Notes: generated by a model from the sequence alone, not told the origin. DNA of 64,000 nucleotides from Pseudonocardia cypriaca (GCF_006717045.1 NZ_VFPH01000002.1:2666001-2730000); one strand, 5' to 3'; counted from the stretch's first letter, positions 41,490 to 52,211 are shown. Translations and numbers: made by a program.

Positions 41490-41544
41490 GTTCAGGAAAG
41501 CCACGTTCAGGGCCTTGAAGGCCTGGAACGTGGCTTTCCTGAAC
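41490..41544. repeat. 55-bp perfect-armed hairpin between convergent genes
   Basis: Arms GTTCAGGAAAGCCACGTTC (41490-41508) and its exact complement (41526-41544), 19 bp each, with an inner stem (GGGCC/GGCC-type) closing on TTGAA. It lies 20 bp after the HxlR stop and 35 bp before the UvrA-like stop, a good bidirectional terminator. The regular, AT-richer arms look like an inserted repeat element rather than a chance hairpin. Confidence 0.8.
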
Positions 41545-41579
41545 TTCTGGGAAGGGCGGTACGGCGCAGAGGATCGCGG

Positions 41580-43970
<2,391 letters not shown>

Positions 43971-44002
43971 CGTCTCTCCAGTGGTCGGTGGGGGTTCGGT
44001 GC

Positions 44003-44215
44003 TCAGCTCTCGAGTACGGCTCGCCGCCGGACGACGTACGGCAGCGCGAACATGTACAAGCCTGTGAGCATCAGCAGGAGGAGCGGGAGCAACGGAACGT
44101 AGAACACCCAGAAGGGCAGGATCCCGGTCAAGGCGACGAAACAGACGATCACGGTCACGGTGAAGGCGATGGCCACCCAGCGGTGGATCTGCCGGACCCA
44201 CTTGTTCGCACTCAT
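44003..44215 (-). CDS. Small two-helix membrane protein
   Basis: A 70-residue protein: short basic N-terminus SANKWVRQIHRW, then two membrane helices (VAIAFTVTVIVCFVAL and VFYVPLLPLLLLMLTGLYMF), ending RRRAVLES. The RQIHRW start resembles PepSY-associated membrane proteins. It starts 2 bp after the VOC gene stop and ends before the UvrA-like gene, so it belongs to that operon. Function unknown. Confidence 0.7.
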   Translation of the reverse strand: MSANKWVRQIHRWVAIAFTVTVIVCFVALTGILPFWVFYVPLLPLLLLMLTGLYMFALPYVVRRRAVLES

Positions 44216-44217
44216 GA

Positions 44218-44637
44218 TCAGCGCACCTCGAAGATGCGGATCATGTTGCCGGCGGGGTCGCGGAAGGCGCAGTCGCGGACGCCCCACGGCTGGTCGGTCG
44301 GCTCCTGGACGACCTCGGCCCCGCCCGTGACGCCTGCCTGCAGCCGCTCGAACGTGCTGTCGATGTCCTTGGTGGCCAGGTTGATGCCGGCGAAGGTGCC
44401 CTTGGCCATCATCTCCGTGATGGTGCGGCGCTCGTCATCGGTGATGCCGGGGTCGGCGGCGGGCGGGTGCAGGACGATGGACGTGTCGGGCTGGTTCGGC
44501 GGCCCGAGGGTGATCCAGTGCTGGCCGCCGTACTCGACGTCGTTGCGGACTTCGAACCCGAGCGTGTCGCGGTAGAAGGCGAGGGACGCCTGCGGGTCCT
44601 CGTGCGGGAGGAAGGCCTGGTGAATGGTGAGGTCCAT
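44218..44637 (-). CDS. VOC-superfamily (glyoxalase/bleomycin-resistance) protein
   Basis: A 139-residue protein: MDLTIHQAFLPHEDPQASLAFY, then GFEVRNDVEYGGQHW, and CAFRDPAGNMIRIFEV with the C-terminal Glu metal or ligand site. Members bind drugs or catalyse metal-dependent reactions on small molecules. Sits between an AraC gene (5 bp) and a UvrA-like gene, a frequent trio in actinobacteria that suggests drug response. Confidence 0.85.
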   Translation of the reverse strand: MDLTIHQAFLPHEDPQASLAFYRDTLGFEVRNDVEYGGQHWITLGPPNQPDTSIVLHPPAADPGITDDERRTITEMMAKGTFAGINLATKDIDSTFERLQAGVTGGAEVVQEPTDQPWGVRDCAFRDPAGNMIRIFEVR

Positions 44638-44642
44638 GACGG

Positions 44643-45092
44643 TCACGTTAGGTGCGGCTGCGGAGCCCGTGCTTCTCGATTCCTGACCGGTCTGCTCACC
44701 CGCTTCGCCACGCACGGCGGCATCCCCGCCAGCTCGTCGCTCGCCTGCCGGCGGTAGACGCTCGGCGGCACCCCGACCAGCTCCGTGAAGCGGGTGCTGA
44801 ACGTGCCGAGCGACGAGCAGCCGACCGCGAAGCACACCTCGGTGACGCTGAGGTCGCCGTTGCGCAGCAGCGCCATGGCGCGCTCGATCCGCCGCGTCAT
44901 GAGGTAGGAGTACGGCGACTCGCCGTACGCGGCGCGGAACTGGCGGCTGAGGTGCCCCGCCGACATGTTCACGCCACGGGCGAGCGCCTCAACGTCGAGC
45001 GGCTGCGCGTACTCCCGGTCCATCCGGTCGCGTACCCGGCGCAGCCGCGCGAGGTCGCGGAGGCGCTCCGCCTCGGCCGGTCTGCTGGTCAC
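44643..45092 (-). CDS. Short AraC-family regulator
   Basis: A 149-residue regulator made almost entirely of the two-HTH AraC domain (RVRDRMDREYAQPLDVEALA to GVPPSVYRR), with only a short N-terminal helix and a C-terminal basic tail. First gene of the AraC-VOC-membrane protein-UvrA group, which it probably controls. No sensing domain, so the signal may come through a partner protein. Confidence 0.88.
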   Translation of the reverse strand: MTSRPAEAERLRDLARLRRVRDRMDREYAQPLDVEALARGVNMSAGHLSRQFRAAYGESPYSYLMTRRIERAMALLRNGDLSVTEVCFAVGCSSLGTFSTRFTELVGVPPSVYRRQASDELAGMPPCVAKRVSRPVRNREARAPQPHLT

Positions 45093-45128
45093 CCGCGAGA
45101 TCGTGCCACGTCCCGCGAAATCAGGCGT

Positions 45129-45989
45129 TCACCCGAGCACCTCACGCAGCCTCCGCGCGAACGCCTCGGGCTGACCGGGGTAGCCGAACTCGGGGCCCGC
45201 GAAGCCGCCGTGGTGGCTCGGGAACACCGTGACCGCCTGGCCGAGCAGCTCGGCGGTAGCCACCGCGGTGCGTCCGGTGAAGGTGTTGCCGGTCTCCTCA
45301 CCCACCGCGATAACCACCCGGGTGGGTGCCGCGGCGAGCGCGTCGACGTCGGGGCGGTAGCTGCTGACCGCCCAGGACAGGTCGGACAGCAGCGGGTCGT
45401 CGCGGGTGCCGTCGTCCTCGGTGGGCAGCCCGAACGCGGCCGGGTCCGGCGGGGGCTGGTCGAAGAACTCCTCGGTGAACTCGCCCTCCCACGACGTCAC
45501 CGCGATGAACGCCGCCATCCCGGCCCCGAACCCCTTGGCCTCGTACGCGTCCCGGAACCAGGCCCGTGCGCGCTCGCCTGCGGCCGCGTCCGGCAGCACC
45601 GGGATGATCGGGGGCTCGTGCGCCACCAGGACGGTCACGTCGTCGGGATAGGCCGCCACGAGGGCGAGTGCGGTGATCGCACCCCCGCTGCTCGCGAACA
45701 CCTCGACCGGGCCGGCGTCGAGCGCCCGGACGAGTGCGTGGATGTCGGCGGCCTGGACCTCGGGGTCGTGGTCGGTGCGGCCGTCCTTGCGGGTGCTGCG
45801 CCCCAGACCGCGCGGGTTGTAGGTGACCACGGTGCGGTCGGGGAAGTGGGGGGCGAGCGAAGCGAAGCCGTCGGCCTGCATGGGCTGGCCGATCATGAGG
45901 AGCGGCGGGCGCCCGTCCGCAGGGGGTAGCTGGCCGCGGACGTCGTAGACGAGGTCGACCTCGGGCAGCACGAGGGTGTCGGTGTTCAC
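45129..45989 (-). CDS. Alpha/beta hydrolase
   Basis: A 286-residue hydrolase. Nucleophile elbow VFASSGGAITAL (Ser), TYNPRGLGRSTRKDGR and HEPPIIPVLP near the active site, and catalytic-type His in FPSHHGGFAG. The FGAGMAAFIA and DPAAFGLP stretches make a lid of about 90 residues. Resembles proline-iminopeptidase-like or lipase-like hydrolases; the substrate is unknown. Confidence 0.85.
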   Translation of the reverse strand: MNTDTLVLPEVDLVYDVRGQLPPADGRPPLLMIGQPMQADGFASLAPHFPDRTVVTYNPRGLGRSTRKDGRTDHDPEVQAADIHALVRALDAGPVEVFASSGGAITALALVAAYPDDVTVLVAHEPPIIPVLPDAAAGERARAWFRDAYEAKGFGAGMAAFIAVTSWEGEFTEEFFDQPPPDPAAFGLPTEDDGTRDDPLLSDLSWAVSSYRPDVDALAAAPTRVVIAVGEETGNTFTGRTAVATAELLGQAVTVFPSHHGGFAGPEFGYPGQPEAFARRLREVLG

Positions 45990-46029
45990 GGTCGATGGGA
46001 CTCGGCACGAACCGAGAACTCATCGGCGG

Positions 46030-46896
46030 TCACGGCTTGCGGCCCACGGCCCCGGTCGTCTCCTCCAGTGGTGCGACCTCCCCGATGTCGGTGGGGTCGG
46101 GCCGCCACTGCGTGATCGGCACGACGCCGGGCTCGACCAGCTCCAGGTCGGCGAAATAGCTGCGGATCTGCGCGATGGGCTGCGGGATGTACGGCACCGC
46201 CCCGGTCGCCTTGTAGTTCTCGCACAGCCGGACGAAGTCGGGGTTGATGTCGTTCGAGTCGTTCACCGCGAGGTAGCTGCCGGACGGCGTCGCGTCCATG
46301 ACGCGCGCCACGATCGACCGCGCCGCCTCGAAGCTCCGCGCGTGGCCGAGCACGCCCATGAACAGCACCGCGATCGGCTCGTCGAGGTCGAGGACCTTCC
46401 GGGCCTCGGCGATGACGAGGTCGGGGTCGTGGTAGTCGGCGTCGACGTAGGTGGTCACGCCCTCCGGGCTCGTGTTGACCAGCAGCGCCCGCGCGTGGGC
46501 GAGCACTATCGGGTCGTTGTCGACGTAGACGACCCGCGCGTCCGGCGCGATCGCCTGCGCGATCTCGTGGGTGTTCTGCATGGTGGGCAGGCCGGTGCCG
46601 ACGTCGAGGAACTGCCGGATCCCGGCCTCCGCGGTCAGGAACCGCACCACGCGGATGAGGAACTGCCGGGACTGGGTGGCCACGGCACGCATGTCGAACA
46701 GCTGCAGCGCGGCGTCCCCGGCCGCCCGGTCGGCCTCGTAGTTGTCCTTGCCGCCCATCCAGTAGTTCCAGATGCGGGCGGCACCCGGCACGTCGGGCCG
46801 GATCCGGTGGTTGGGTTCCAGCTCGTCCCGCGCGTCGGCCACGTGAAGCTCCCCCTCGGCTCCTGTCGTGGCGCGGATCCTTCCGGAGATCGGCAT
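46030..46896 (-). CDS. SAM-dependent methyltransferase, SAV2177 family
   Basis: A 288-residue protein. ATG 46896. DVPGAARIWNYWMGGKDNYE near 32-50 and RQFLDVGTGLPTMQNTHEIA (SAM loop) are signatures of the SAV2177/DUF574 family, common and abundant in actinomycetes but without an assigned reaction. VYVDNDPIVLAHARALL follows. Probably methylates a small molecule; not in an obvious cluster. Confidence 0.88.
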   Translation of the reverse strand: MPISGRIRATTGAEGELHVADARDELEPNHRIRPDVPGAARIWNYWMGGKDNYEADRAAGDAALQLFDMRAVATQSRQFLIRVVRFLTAEAGIRQFLDVGTGLPTMQNTHEIAQAIAPDARVVYVDNDPIVLAHARALLVNTSPEGVTTYVDADYHDPDLVIAEARKVLDLDEPIAVLFMGVLGHARSFEAARSIVARVMDATPSGSYLAVNDSNDINPDFVRLCENYKATGAVPYIPQPIAQIRSYFADLELVEPGVVPITQWRPDPTDIGEVAPLEETTGAVGRKP

Positions 46897-46916
46897 CGGC
46901 GACAACGGCCCACCGC

Positions 46917-47132
46917 TCAGGGCCGGATGAGCACCTTCAGCGCGTGCGGTCGGCCATCGCGCGGTAGCCGTCGGGCACGTCGTCGAGGCCAACCGTGCGG
47001 TCGAACACCCGGCCCGGTTCGACCCGACCGTCGAGGACGTCGGGCAGCAGCTGCTCGATGTAGGCGCGAGCCGGAGCGGCACCGCCGGTGAGCGTGACGT
47101 TCCGCATGAACGTGTCGAAGCCCATCGGGACC
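46917..47132 (-). pseudogene. 3' remnant of a zinc-dependent alcohol dehydrogenase
   Basis: Frame 46937 upward reads GFDTFMRNVTLTGGAAPARAYIEQLLPDVLDG..., the last 60 residues of a zinc-type ADH (threonine-dehydrogenase-like), but stops after MADRTR; the expected ending ALKVLIRP lies one base out of frame at 46917-46945. Upstream of GFDTFMRN nothing of the enzyme is left. So it is truncated at the 5' end and frameshifted near the 3' end. Confidence 0.75.
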
Positions 47133-47306
47133 CCCGTCGTCGGCGACATCGTCCTGGCGTACGAGTCGATGGACCTGCCTGCGGACCCGGGCCTCACGCT
47201 GCAGGCGTACAGCGCCGAACCGGGCTCTCCGTCGGCGGATGCGCTCGGCCTGCTCGCCAGCTGGGCGGCGACGGAGGAGCGGGCCCCGCACGCTCCCGTC
47301 ACCTGA
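47128..47306 (+). pseudogene. 3' remnant of an MmyB-type XRE regulator
   Basis: From about 47128 the plus strand encodes PVVGDIVLAYESMDLPADPG ... AEPGSPSADALGLLASWAAT, the last 55 residues of the ligand-binding domain of MmyB-type XRE regulators (compare the intact one at 11483). The helix-turn-helix part is gone; the DNA just upstream is the ADH remnant. A classic regulator/ADH divergent pair seems to have lost both 5' halves. Confidence 0.65.
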
Positions 47307-47321
47307 CGACCGGGGTAGCGC

Positions 47322-48062
47322 TCAGGCGCTCTTCAGCCACTCCTCGAACGTGGTCAGCATGATGCGGGCGTCGTCGGCGGGCAGCAGGACGTCGCCGGCC
47401 ATCCCGAGGCCGAAGACGCCGGACCACGTGGGCACCAGCGTCACCGCCCGACCGCGGGCCTCGAACGTGCGTCGGGCCATGTCCACGAGGTCCTGCGGCT
47501 CCGGGCCTGCGACGTCGCGGTAGCGGCCCTGCGGCTCGCCGGTCGCGATCTCGGCGAGGACCTCGGCGACGTCCGCGGGCGCGATCGGCTGCACCAGCAG
47601 CGGCGCGATCGAGGCGACACCGTCCTGCTCGGTCCAGCCCGCCACCATCTCGGCGAAGTCGTGGAACTGCGTGACCGGCACGATCGTCCAAGGCACCGGC
47701 CCGGCCGACACCAGGCGTTCCTGCTCGCGCTTGCCGGCGTAGTGGGCGTTGCCCCCGATCTCGTGGATCCCGACGATCGAGAGCAGCACGTGGTGCCGCA
47801 CGCCCGCCTTCTCCTCGGCGGCCAGCAGGTTCCGGGTGGCGGCGCCGAAGTACGCCACCACCTCGGCCTCGTCCGTGGCCGGGCTGTTGGTGGCGTCGAG
47901 GACGGCCTCGACGCCGGTCAGCGCATCGTCGAGGCCGTCGCCGGTGGTCAGGTCCACGCCGAGTGAGCGGCTGATGCGCACGACCTCGTGGCCGTCGCGC
48001 TCCAGGGCGGCGACGGTGAGTGCTCCGATGTTGCCGGTGGCTCCGGCGACTGCGATCCGCAT
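47322..48062 (-). CDS. NAD(P)-binding SDR of the NmrA/YwnB type
   Basis: A 246-residue protein with MRIAVAGATGNIGALTVAAL at the N-terminus and GRYRDVAGPEPQDLVDMA near 185. Long hydrophilic extension upstream of ATG 48062 in the same frame is not coding. Divergent from the Rrf2 gene at 48121, with an operator-like dyad in the 58-bp gap. Reduces or senses quinone-like compounds by analogy; not proven. Confidence 0.85.
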   Translation of the reverse strand: MRIAVAGATGNIGALTVAALERDGHEVVRISRSLGVDLTTGDGLDDALTGVEAVLDATNSPATDEAEVVAYFGAATRNLLAAEEKAGVRHHVLLSIVGIHEIGGNAHYAGKREQERLVSAGPVPWTIVPVTQFHDFAEMVAGWTEQDGVASIAPLLVQPIAPADVAEVLAEIATGEPQGRYRDVAGPEPQDLVDMARRTFEARGRAVTLVPTWSGVFGLGMAGDVLLPADDARIMLTTFEEWLKSA

Positions 48063-48074
48063 GCCACCGACCGT

Positions 48075-48092
48075 ATCTAGGACTAAATAGAT
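48075..48092. promoter_or_regulatory. Operator-like dyad (Rrf2)
   Basis: ATCTA-8 bases-TAGAT inside an AT-rich island (GACTAAATAGAT) between the divergent SDR and Rrf2 starts. The TA-rich core of this sort is common for Rrf2 sites. Confidence 0.6.
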
Positions 48093-48120
48093 CCGCAATA
48101 TCCACGATAAGATGTGACGC

Positions 48121-48591
48121 GTGAAGCTGCCCGTGAGCACGGAGTGGGTCCTGCACTGCGCCACGACCCTGGCCCAGCTGGAACCGGGGGCCACGGCGTC
48201 GACGAAGCAGCTCGCGGACTACTTCGACCTGCCCGGGCCCTACCTCGCCAAGCAGCTGCAGGCGCTCGTCAAGGCCGGCCTGCTGGCGGCCACCACCGGT
48301 CCCCGCGGTGGGTTCCGCCTCGCCCGTCCGCCGGCGGAGATCACGCTGCTGCAGCTCGTCGAGGCGGTCGACGGCGCGGCCTCGCCGTACGAGTGCCGGG
48401 AGATCCGCCAGCGCGGCCGCGGCGCCCTGCCGCGCGAGGACTGCCGCGACACCTGCATCCTGGCCCGCAAGATGGCCGAGGCACACGACGCGTGGCGGCA
48501 GCACCTCGGCGGGATCACGCTCGCCGGCATCCTCTCCGAGCTACCGCCCACTGCGCCGACCCGCACGCGATCGCTCATCGCCCCGCGCTGA
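48121..48591 (+). CDS. Rrf2-family regulator with clustered cysteines
   Basis: A 156-residue Rrf2 protein; GTG 48121. Helix-turn-helix STKQLADYFDLPGPYLAKQL, wing GPRGGFRLAR, and a cysteine group C(x)13-16C(x)3C in ECREIRQRG ... EDCRDTC that could hold a [2Fe-2S] cluster (unlike the Rrf2 at 27830). Likely represses the adjacent SDR gene; may respond to oxidants or NO. Confidence 0.88.
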   Translation: MKLPVSTEWVLHCATTLAQLEPGATASTKQLADYFDLPGPYLAKQLQALVKAGLLAATTGPRGGFRLARPPAEITLLQLVEAVDGAASPYECREIRQRGRGALPREDCRDTCILARKMAEAHDAWRQHLGGITLAGILSELPPTAPTRTRSLIAPR

Positions 48592-48644
48592 CCCCCGGCC
48601 CTGCGGCCCCTCGGACGAGAGCGGCGCTCGTGCGAGCGCCGGCC

Positions 48645-49490
48645 CTACGGGGGCAGCACGCCCTGAGCAGGCTGTGAGGCGGTGTGGAAGTGCTCGGCGT
48701 GTTCGGCCACCCACTGCGCGAATGCGCGTGCCGGCCGACCTGTGACCTGCTCGACGGTGTCGACGACGGTCGTCGCGTCGGCGGTGGGCGCCGCGTACCA
48801 GCCGATGACGTACTCGGCATCCGCGCGGGACACACCGGTGGCCACCAGCCGGTCGACGGCCTGTTCGTGCATGATCGGGACGAATGCGATGTCGCGCCCG
48901 ACCGCCCGGGACAGGATCGCGATCCGTTCCCGCGGGGTCAGCGGTTCGGGCCCCGTCAGGTTGTACGCACGTCCGGCGTGGCCGTCGTCGAGAAGTGCGA
49001 CCGCCGCAACGGCGCCGATGTCGGCCTCGTGCACCAGCGCGCTGGGGAAGTCGTACGGCTCGCGAACCACTCCCTCGGTCCGGATCGAGTCGGCCCAGGT
49101 CAGCGTGTTCGACATGAACTCCTGCGGTTCCAGGCGCGTCCATTCCACGCCCGACTCCGCCACGGCCTGCTCGACCGGCCCCACCGCGCCACCCCACACC
49201 ACGGTGATGCGTCGGACGCCCGCGTCGCCCGCTCGCCGGACCAGCTCGGGTCCGACCTCGGCGAGCCCGGCCGTCACCGTGATGTGCAACCGGTCGACGC
49301 CGTCGAGCGCGCCGTCCAGCTCCTCCGGCCTGGTGTGCGTGCCGGCCGCCAGCTCCACCTCGGCGGGAAACCTCGCCGCTGCCGCGGCCGGATTCCGCGT
49401 CAACGCCCGTACCCGTTCCCCGCGGCGTACGAGCTCCGAAACAACGTGGTATCCGGTGTTCCCGGTCGCACCCGTCACAAGTGTGGTCAC
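48645..49490 (-). CDS. NmrA-like NAD(P)-binding protein
   Basis: A 281-residue atypical SDR: MTTLVTGATGNTGYHVVSEL, ALTRNPAAAAARFPAEVELA and GRAYNLTGPEPLTPRERIAI mark the NmrA/TMR-like family (compare 28344). Alternative roles are NADP-linked sensor or quinone reductase. No gene overlaps; the neighbours are the Rrf2 gene (convergent) and a nucleoside hydrolase. Confidence 0.85.
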   Translation of the reverse strand: MTTLVTGATGNTGYHVVSELVRRGERVRALTRNPAAAAARFPAEVELAAGTHTRPEELDGALDGVDRLHITVTAGLAEVGPELVRRAGDAGVRRITVVWGGAVGPVEQAVAESGVEWTRLEPQEFMSNTLTWADSIRTEGVVREPYDFPSALVHEADIGAVAAVALLDDGHAGRAYNLTGPEPLTPRERIAILSRAVGRDIAFVPIMHEQAVDRLVATGVSRADAEYVIGWYAAPTADATTVVDTVEQVTGRPARAFAQWVAEHAEHFHTASQPAQGVLPP

Positions 49491-49508
49491 AGCAGCGACG
49501 CTAAGAGC

Positions 49509-50453
49509 TCAACTCGACTCCAGGTCAAGATCCGGTGCAGCCACATTCGCGAGCGCGGCCACGAGCCGGTCCCAGAAGCGCGGCACGTCGAGCCCGACGG
49601 CCACCTTCGCGTTCGGCACTCCGCCGAGGTCGACGACGGTGGCACCGCGGGTGAACCGGCCCACCACCTCGATCGCCACGTGCGCGTCCACGCACTCCAC
49701 GAGGGACGGGTCGATCACCCGCGCCACCGCAACTGGATCGTGCAGCGGCGGCGCCTCGAAGCCGAACACCTTCCGGTACGCCGAGGCGAAGAACGTCATC
49801 AGCTCGACGCACACCGGGCCGATGGCGCCGCCGAGCGCCTCCAGCCGCGCGACGACGTCCGGCGTGACGAGCGCCTGGTGCGTGACGTTCAGGCCGCACA
49901 TCGTCACCTGCACGCCGCTGCCGAACACGATCGCCGCGGCCTCGGGGTCGACGAAGATGTTGAACTCGGCGTACGGGCTCACGTTGCCGCGCTCGGTGGA
50001 GCCGCCCATCAGCACGATCTCGCGGATCCGCGGTGCGTTCTCCGGGTACCGGGTGAGCAGCAGGGCGATGTTGGTGAGCGGCCCGGTCGGGACGAGGGTC
50101 ACCGGCTCCGGGTGTTCCTGCAGGATGCGGTGCACCAGGTCGACGGCGTGCTCGCCGCTCACCCGCACGGTGGGTTCGCCGAAGCGCGGCCCGTCCAGGC
50201 CGGATTCGCCGTGCACGTCCTCGGCCACCTGCAACGGCTGCGTCAACGGACGCGGGCACCCGGCGGCGACGGGTACGTCGTGGATGCCGGCGAGCGTGCA
50301 CACCCGCAGCGCGTTGAGGGTGGTCTTGTCGAGCGTCTGGTTCCCGGCGACCGTCGTGATCGCCAGTAGGTCGACGGCCGGGTCGCCGGCGGCGAGCATG
50401 ATCGCGATCGCGTCGTCGTGGCCGGGGTCGCAGTCGAGGATGATCGGCGTCAC
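49509..50453 (-). CDS. Inosine-uridine-preferring nucleoside hydrolase family enzyme
   Basis: A 314-residue enzyme. N-terminal calcium site MTPIILDCDPGHDDAIAIML, later NIFVDPEAAAIVF and the conserved HDPVAVARVID near 240. Splits the N-glycosidic bond of nucleosides, releasing base and ribose for salvage. ATG 50453. A 20-bp palindrome lies 18 bp upstream of the start. Confidence 0.93.
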   Translation of the reverse strand: MTPIILDCDPGHDDAIAIMLAAGDPAVDLLAITTVAGNQTLDKTTLNALRVCTLAGIHDVPVAAGCPRPLTQPLQVAEDVHGESGLDGPRFGEPTVRVSGEHAVDLVHRILQEHPEPVTLVPTGPLTNIALLLTRYPENAPRIREIVLMGGSTERGNVSPYAEFNIFVDPEAAAIVFGSGVQVTMCGLNVTHQALVTPDVVARLEALGGAIGPVCVELMTFFASAYRKVFGFEAPPLHDPVAVARVIDPSLVECVDAHVAIEVVGRFTRGATVVDLGGVPNAKVAVGLDVPRFWDRLVAALANVAAPDLDLESS

Positions 50454-50470
50454 GACCGGTGAGCCAACCA

Positions 50471-50490
50471 GTGACCGCCGAACCGGTCAC
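50471..50490. promoter_or_regulatory. Inverted repeat upstream of the nucleoside hydrolase
   Basis: GTGACCG-CCGAAC-CGGTCAC, seven-base arms, 18 bp before the ATG of the nucleoside hydrolase gene. Probably an operator; the regulator is unknown. Confidence 0.45.
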
Positions 50491-50613
50491 GTGATCGGCT
50501 CATACAGCCGCCGCTGGAGTGGCGAGTGTTCTCCGGGGTGGACGTCCCGCGACACGCCCCGGGAGGCCCCGATGACCAGCTCGGGCTGGATCGGGTACGG
50601 GCCCGCCCGCGGC

Positions 50614-50634
50614 TTGACCCTGACCCCGGGTCAA
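50614..50634 (+). promoter_or_regulatory. MerR-type operator/promoter
   Basis: TTGACCC-TGACCCC-GGGTCAA: a 7-7-7 palindrome whose left arm forms the -35 (TTGACC), with the start of the hydrolase gene about 20 bp beyond. This is the usual layout of MerR-family promoters (operator between -35 and -10, 19-bp spacer). The MerR gene at 51405 is the second gene of this operon, so autoregulation is likely. Confidence 0.65.
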
Positions 50635-50652
50635 CGTCGCACCATGCCCGCC

Positions 50653-51411
50653 ATGACCACGACCACCTTCACGATCCGCCACGACGGCGTCACGATCCCG
50701 GTGTCCCGCGGCGGGCGGGGGCGACCGCTGGTCCTGTGTCCGGGGCTGTGCTCCACCCAGGCCGATCTGCACGAGCTGACCGAGCTGCTGCGTCGCGACC
50801 ACGACGTGGTGACGTTCGACCTCAGGGGCCACGGCCTCGCCACACGCGCGGACCGGTACTCCTTCGACGCGTTCCTCGGCGATCTGGACGCCGTGATGGC
50901 CGAGCTCGACCTGCCGTCGCCGCCCCTGCTGGTCGGCTACTCGCTCGGCGCGGACCTGGTCGTGCACCACGCCGCCGAGCGCCCCAACCCGGTCGCCGGG
51001 CTCGTACTCGTCGACGGGGCGAACCCGGTGCCCGAACCGTTCCTCACCGAGGCCGACCTGCCGGTGTTCCGCGCGATGTGGGAGGACCAGGTGGCGCGGC
51101 AGGGATCCGAGGTGTCGCTCACGGCACAGGACATCCTCGACCTCAACCTCGAGCTCGACGTGCTCCGGCCCGCGATCCTCGACCGGTACCGGAAGATCGA
51201 CCGCCCGATCAGCATGATCGCGTCGACCTCCATGGCCGGCGGTGGCGACGGGCCTGCGCAGCGGTACAACCGGCTCTGGCGCGCAGGCGTCGAGCGGCTC
51301 GCCCGCGAGCTGCCGCACGTCTCCACGTCCTGGCTCGACGCCGATCACGGGCTGGTCTTCACCCACGCCCCGCAGATCGCCCGGATCATCCGGAGACTGG
51401 TGCGGTGCTGA
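50653..51411 (+). CDS. Alpha/beta hydrolase co-expressed with MerR regulator
   Basis: A 252-residue hydrolase: LCPGLCSTQADLHELTELL (oxyanion region), nucleophile LVGYSLGADLVVHH (Ser), His in LDADHGLVFTH. ATG 50653 (ATG 50644 is an alternative). It is followed by the MerR gene with a 7-bp overlap. Likely an esterase or lactonase that degrades the compound sensed by the regulator. Confidence 0.85.
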   Translation: MTTTTFTIRHDGVTIPVSRGGRGRPLVLCPGLCSTQADLHELTELLRRDHDVVTFDLRGHGLATRADRYSFDAFLGDLDAVMAELDLPSPPLLVGYSLGADLVVHHAAERPNPVAGLVLVDGANPVPEPFLTEADLPVFRAMWEDQVARQGSEVSLTAQDILDLNLELDVLRPAILDRYRKIDRPISMIASTSMAGGGDGPAQRYNRLWRAGVERLARELPHVSTSWLDADHGLVFTHAPQIARIIRRLVRC

Positions 51412-52211
51412 CGATCGGCGAGCTGGCGTCGTACGCCGGGGTGACCGTGCGCGCGGTGCGGCACTACCACGCCAGAGGGCTGCTGCCGGAACCGGAACGG
51501 GACCACTCCGGCTACCGCAGGTACGACGCGTGCGCCGTGCTCGAGCTGGTCAGGATCCGGACCCTGGCCGAGGCCGGGGTCCCGCTCGCCCGCGTGCGGG
51601 AGCTGCTGCAGGCCGACGAGGAGGGGTTCGCCACGGCGGTCGCGGAGATCGACGCGCGGCTGCAGGCCGAGATCCGGGAGCGGCAGCGGCACCGGGAGCG
51701 GATCGCGCGCCTCACCGCTGGGGACGGCCTCGCGCTGCCACCCGAGGTGGTCGAGTTCCTGGACCACCTGCGGGCGCTCGGGGTCGACGAGCGGATCGTC
51801 CAGGTCGAACGGGACGGCTGGATCCTGCTGGCGGCGCGCTCGCGCGATCGGCTCCCGGAGTGGGTGGCACGCAAGCGCCAACAGATCGCCGACCCGCGGC
51901 TCGTCGACTTCTACCGCACGCTCGGCCAGGCGCTCGACCGGAGCGACGACGACCCGAGGCTGGTCGAGCTGGCCGACGAGATGGCCGCGTACATCACGCA
52001 GATGGCCGACGAGCAGGGCGACGACCACGTCGACGACGCCGACGTCGAGCCACCGTTCGTCGAGCTGATGGATGCACTGGCGTTCGACACCGCCCCGCCC
52101 GCCCGTCGGCTCGTGGAGCTGCTGCGGGAACGCGGCTGGACGGGCTGGACGAAGCTCGAGCGCGTGGACCCGGCGTTCACCCGTCCGTCCGGCCCAACCA
52201 GCTCCGCGTGA
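51405..52211 (+). CDS. MerR-family regulator
   Basis: A 268-residue MerR regulator; GTG 51405. N-terminal HTH TIGELASYAGVTVRAVRHYH and YRRYDACAVLELVRIRTL; a coiled coil of about 40 residues follows (EIRERQRHRERIARL); the C-terminal 170 residues form an effector domain with a GyrI-like/TipAS-type appearance but without a clear match. The 3' end overlaps the convergent TetR gene by 35 bp. Confidence 0.9.
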   Translation: MLTIGELASYAGVTVRAVRHYHARGLLPEPERDHSGYRRYDACAVLELVRIRTLAEAGVPLARVRELLQADEEGFATAVAEIDARLQAEIRERQRHRERIARLTAGDGLALPPEVVEFLDHLRALGVDERIVQVERDGWILLAARSRDRLPEWVARKRQQIADPRLVDFYRTLGQALDRSDDDPRLVELADEMAAYITQMADEQGDDHVDDADVEPPFVELMDALAFDTAPPARRLVELLRERGWTGWTKLERVDPAFTRPSGPTSSA

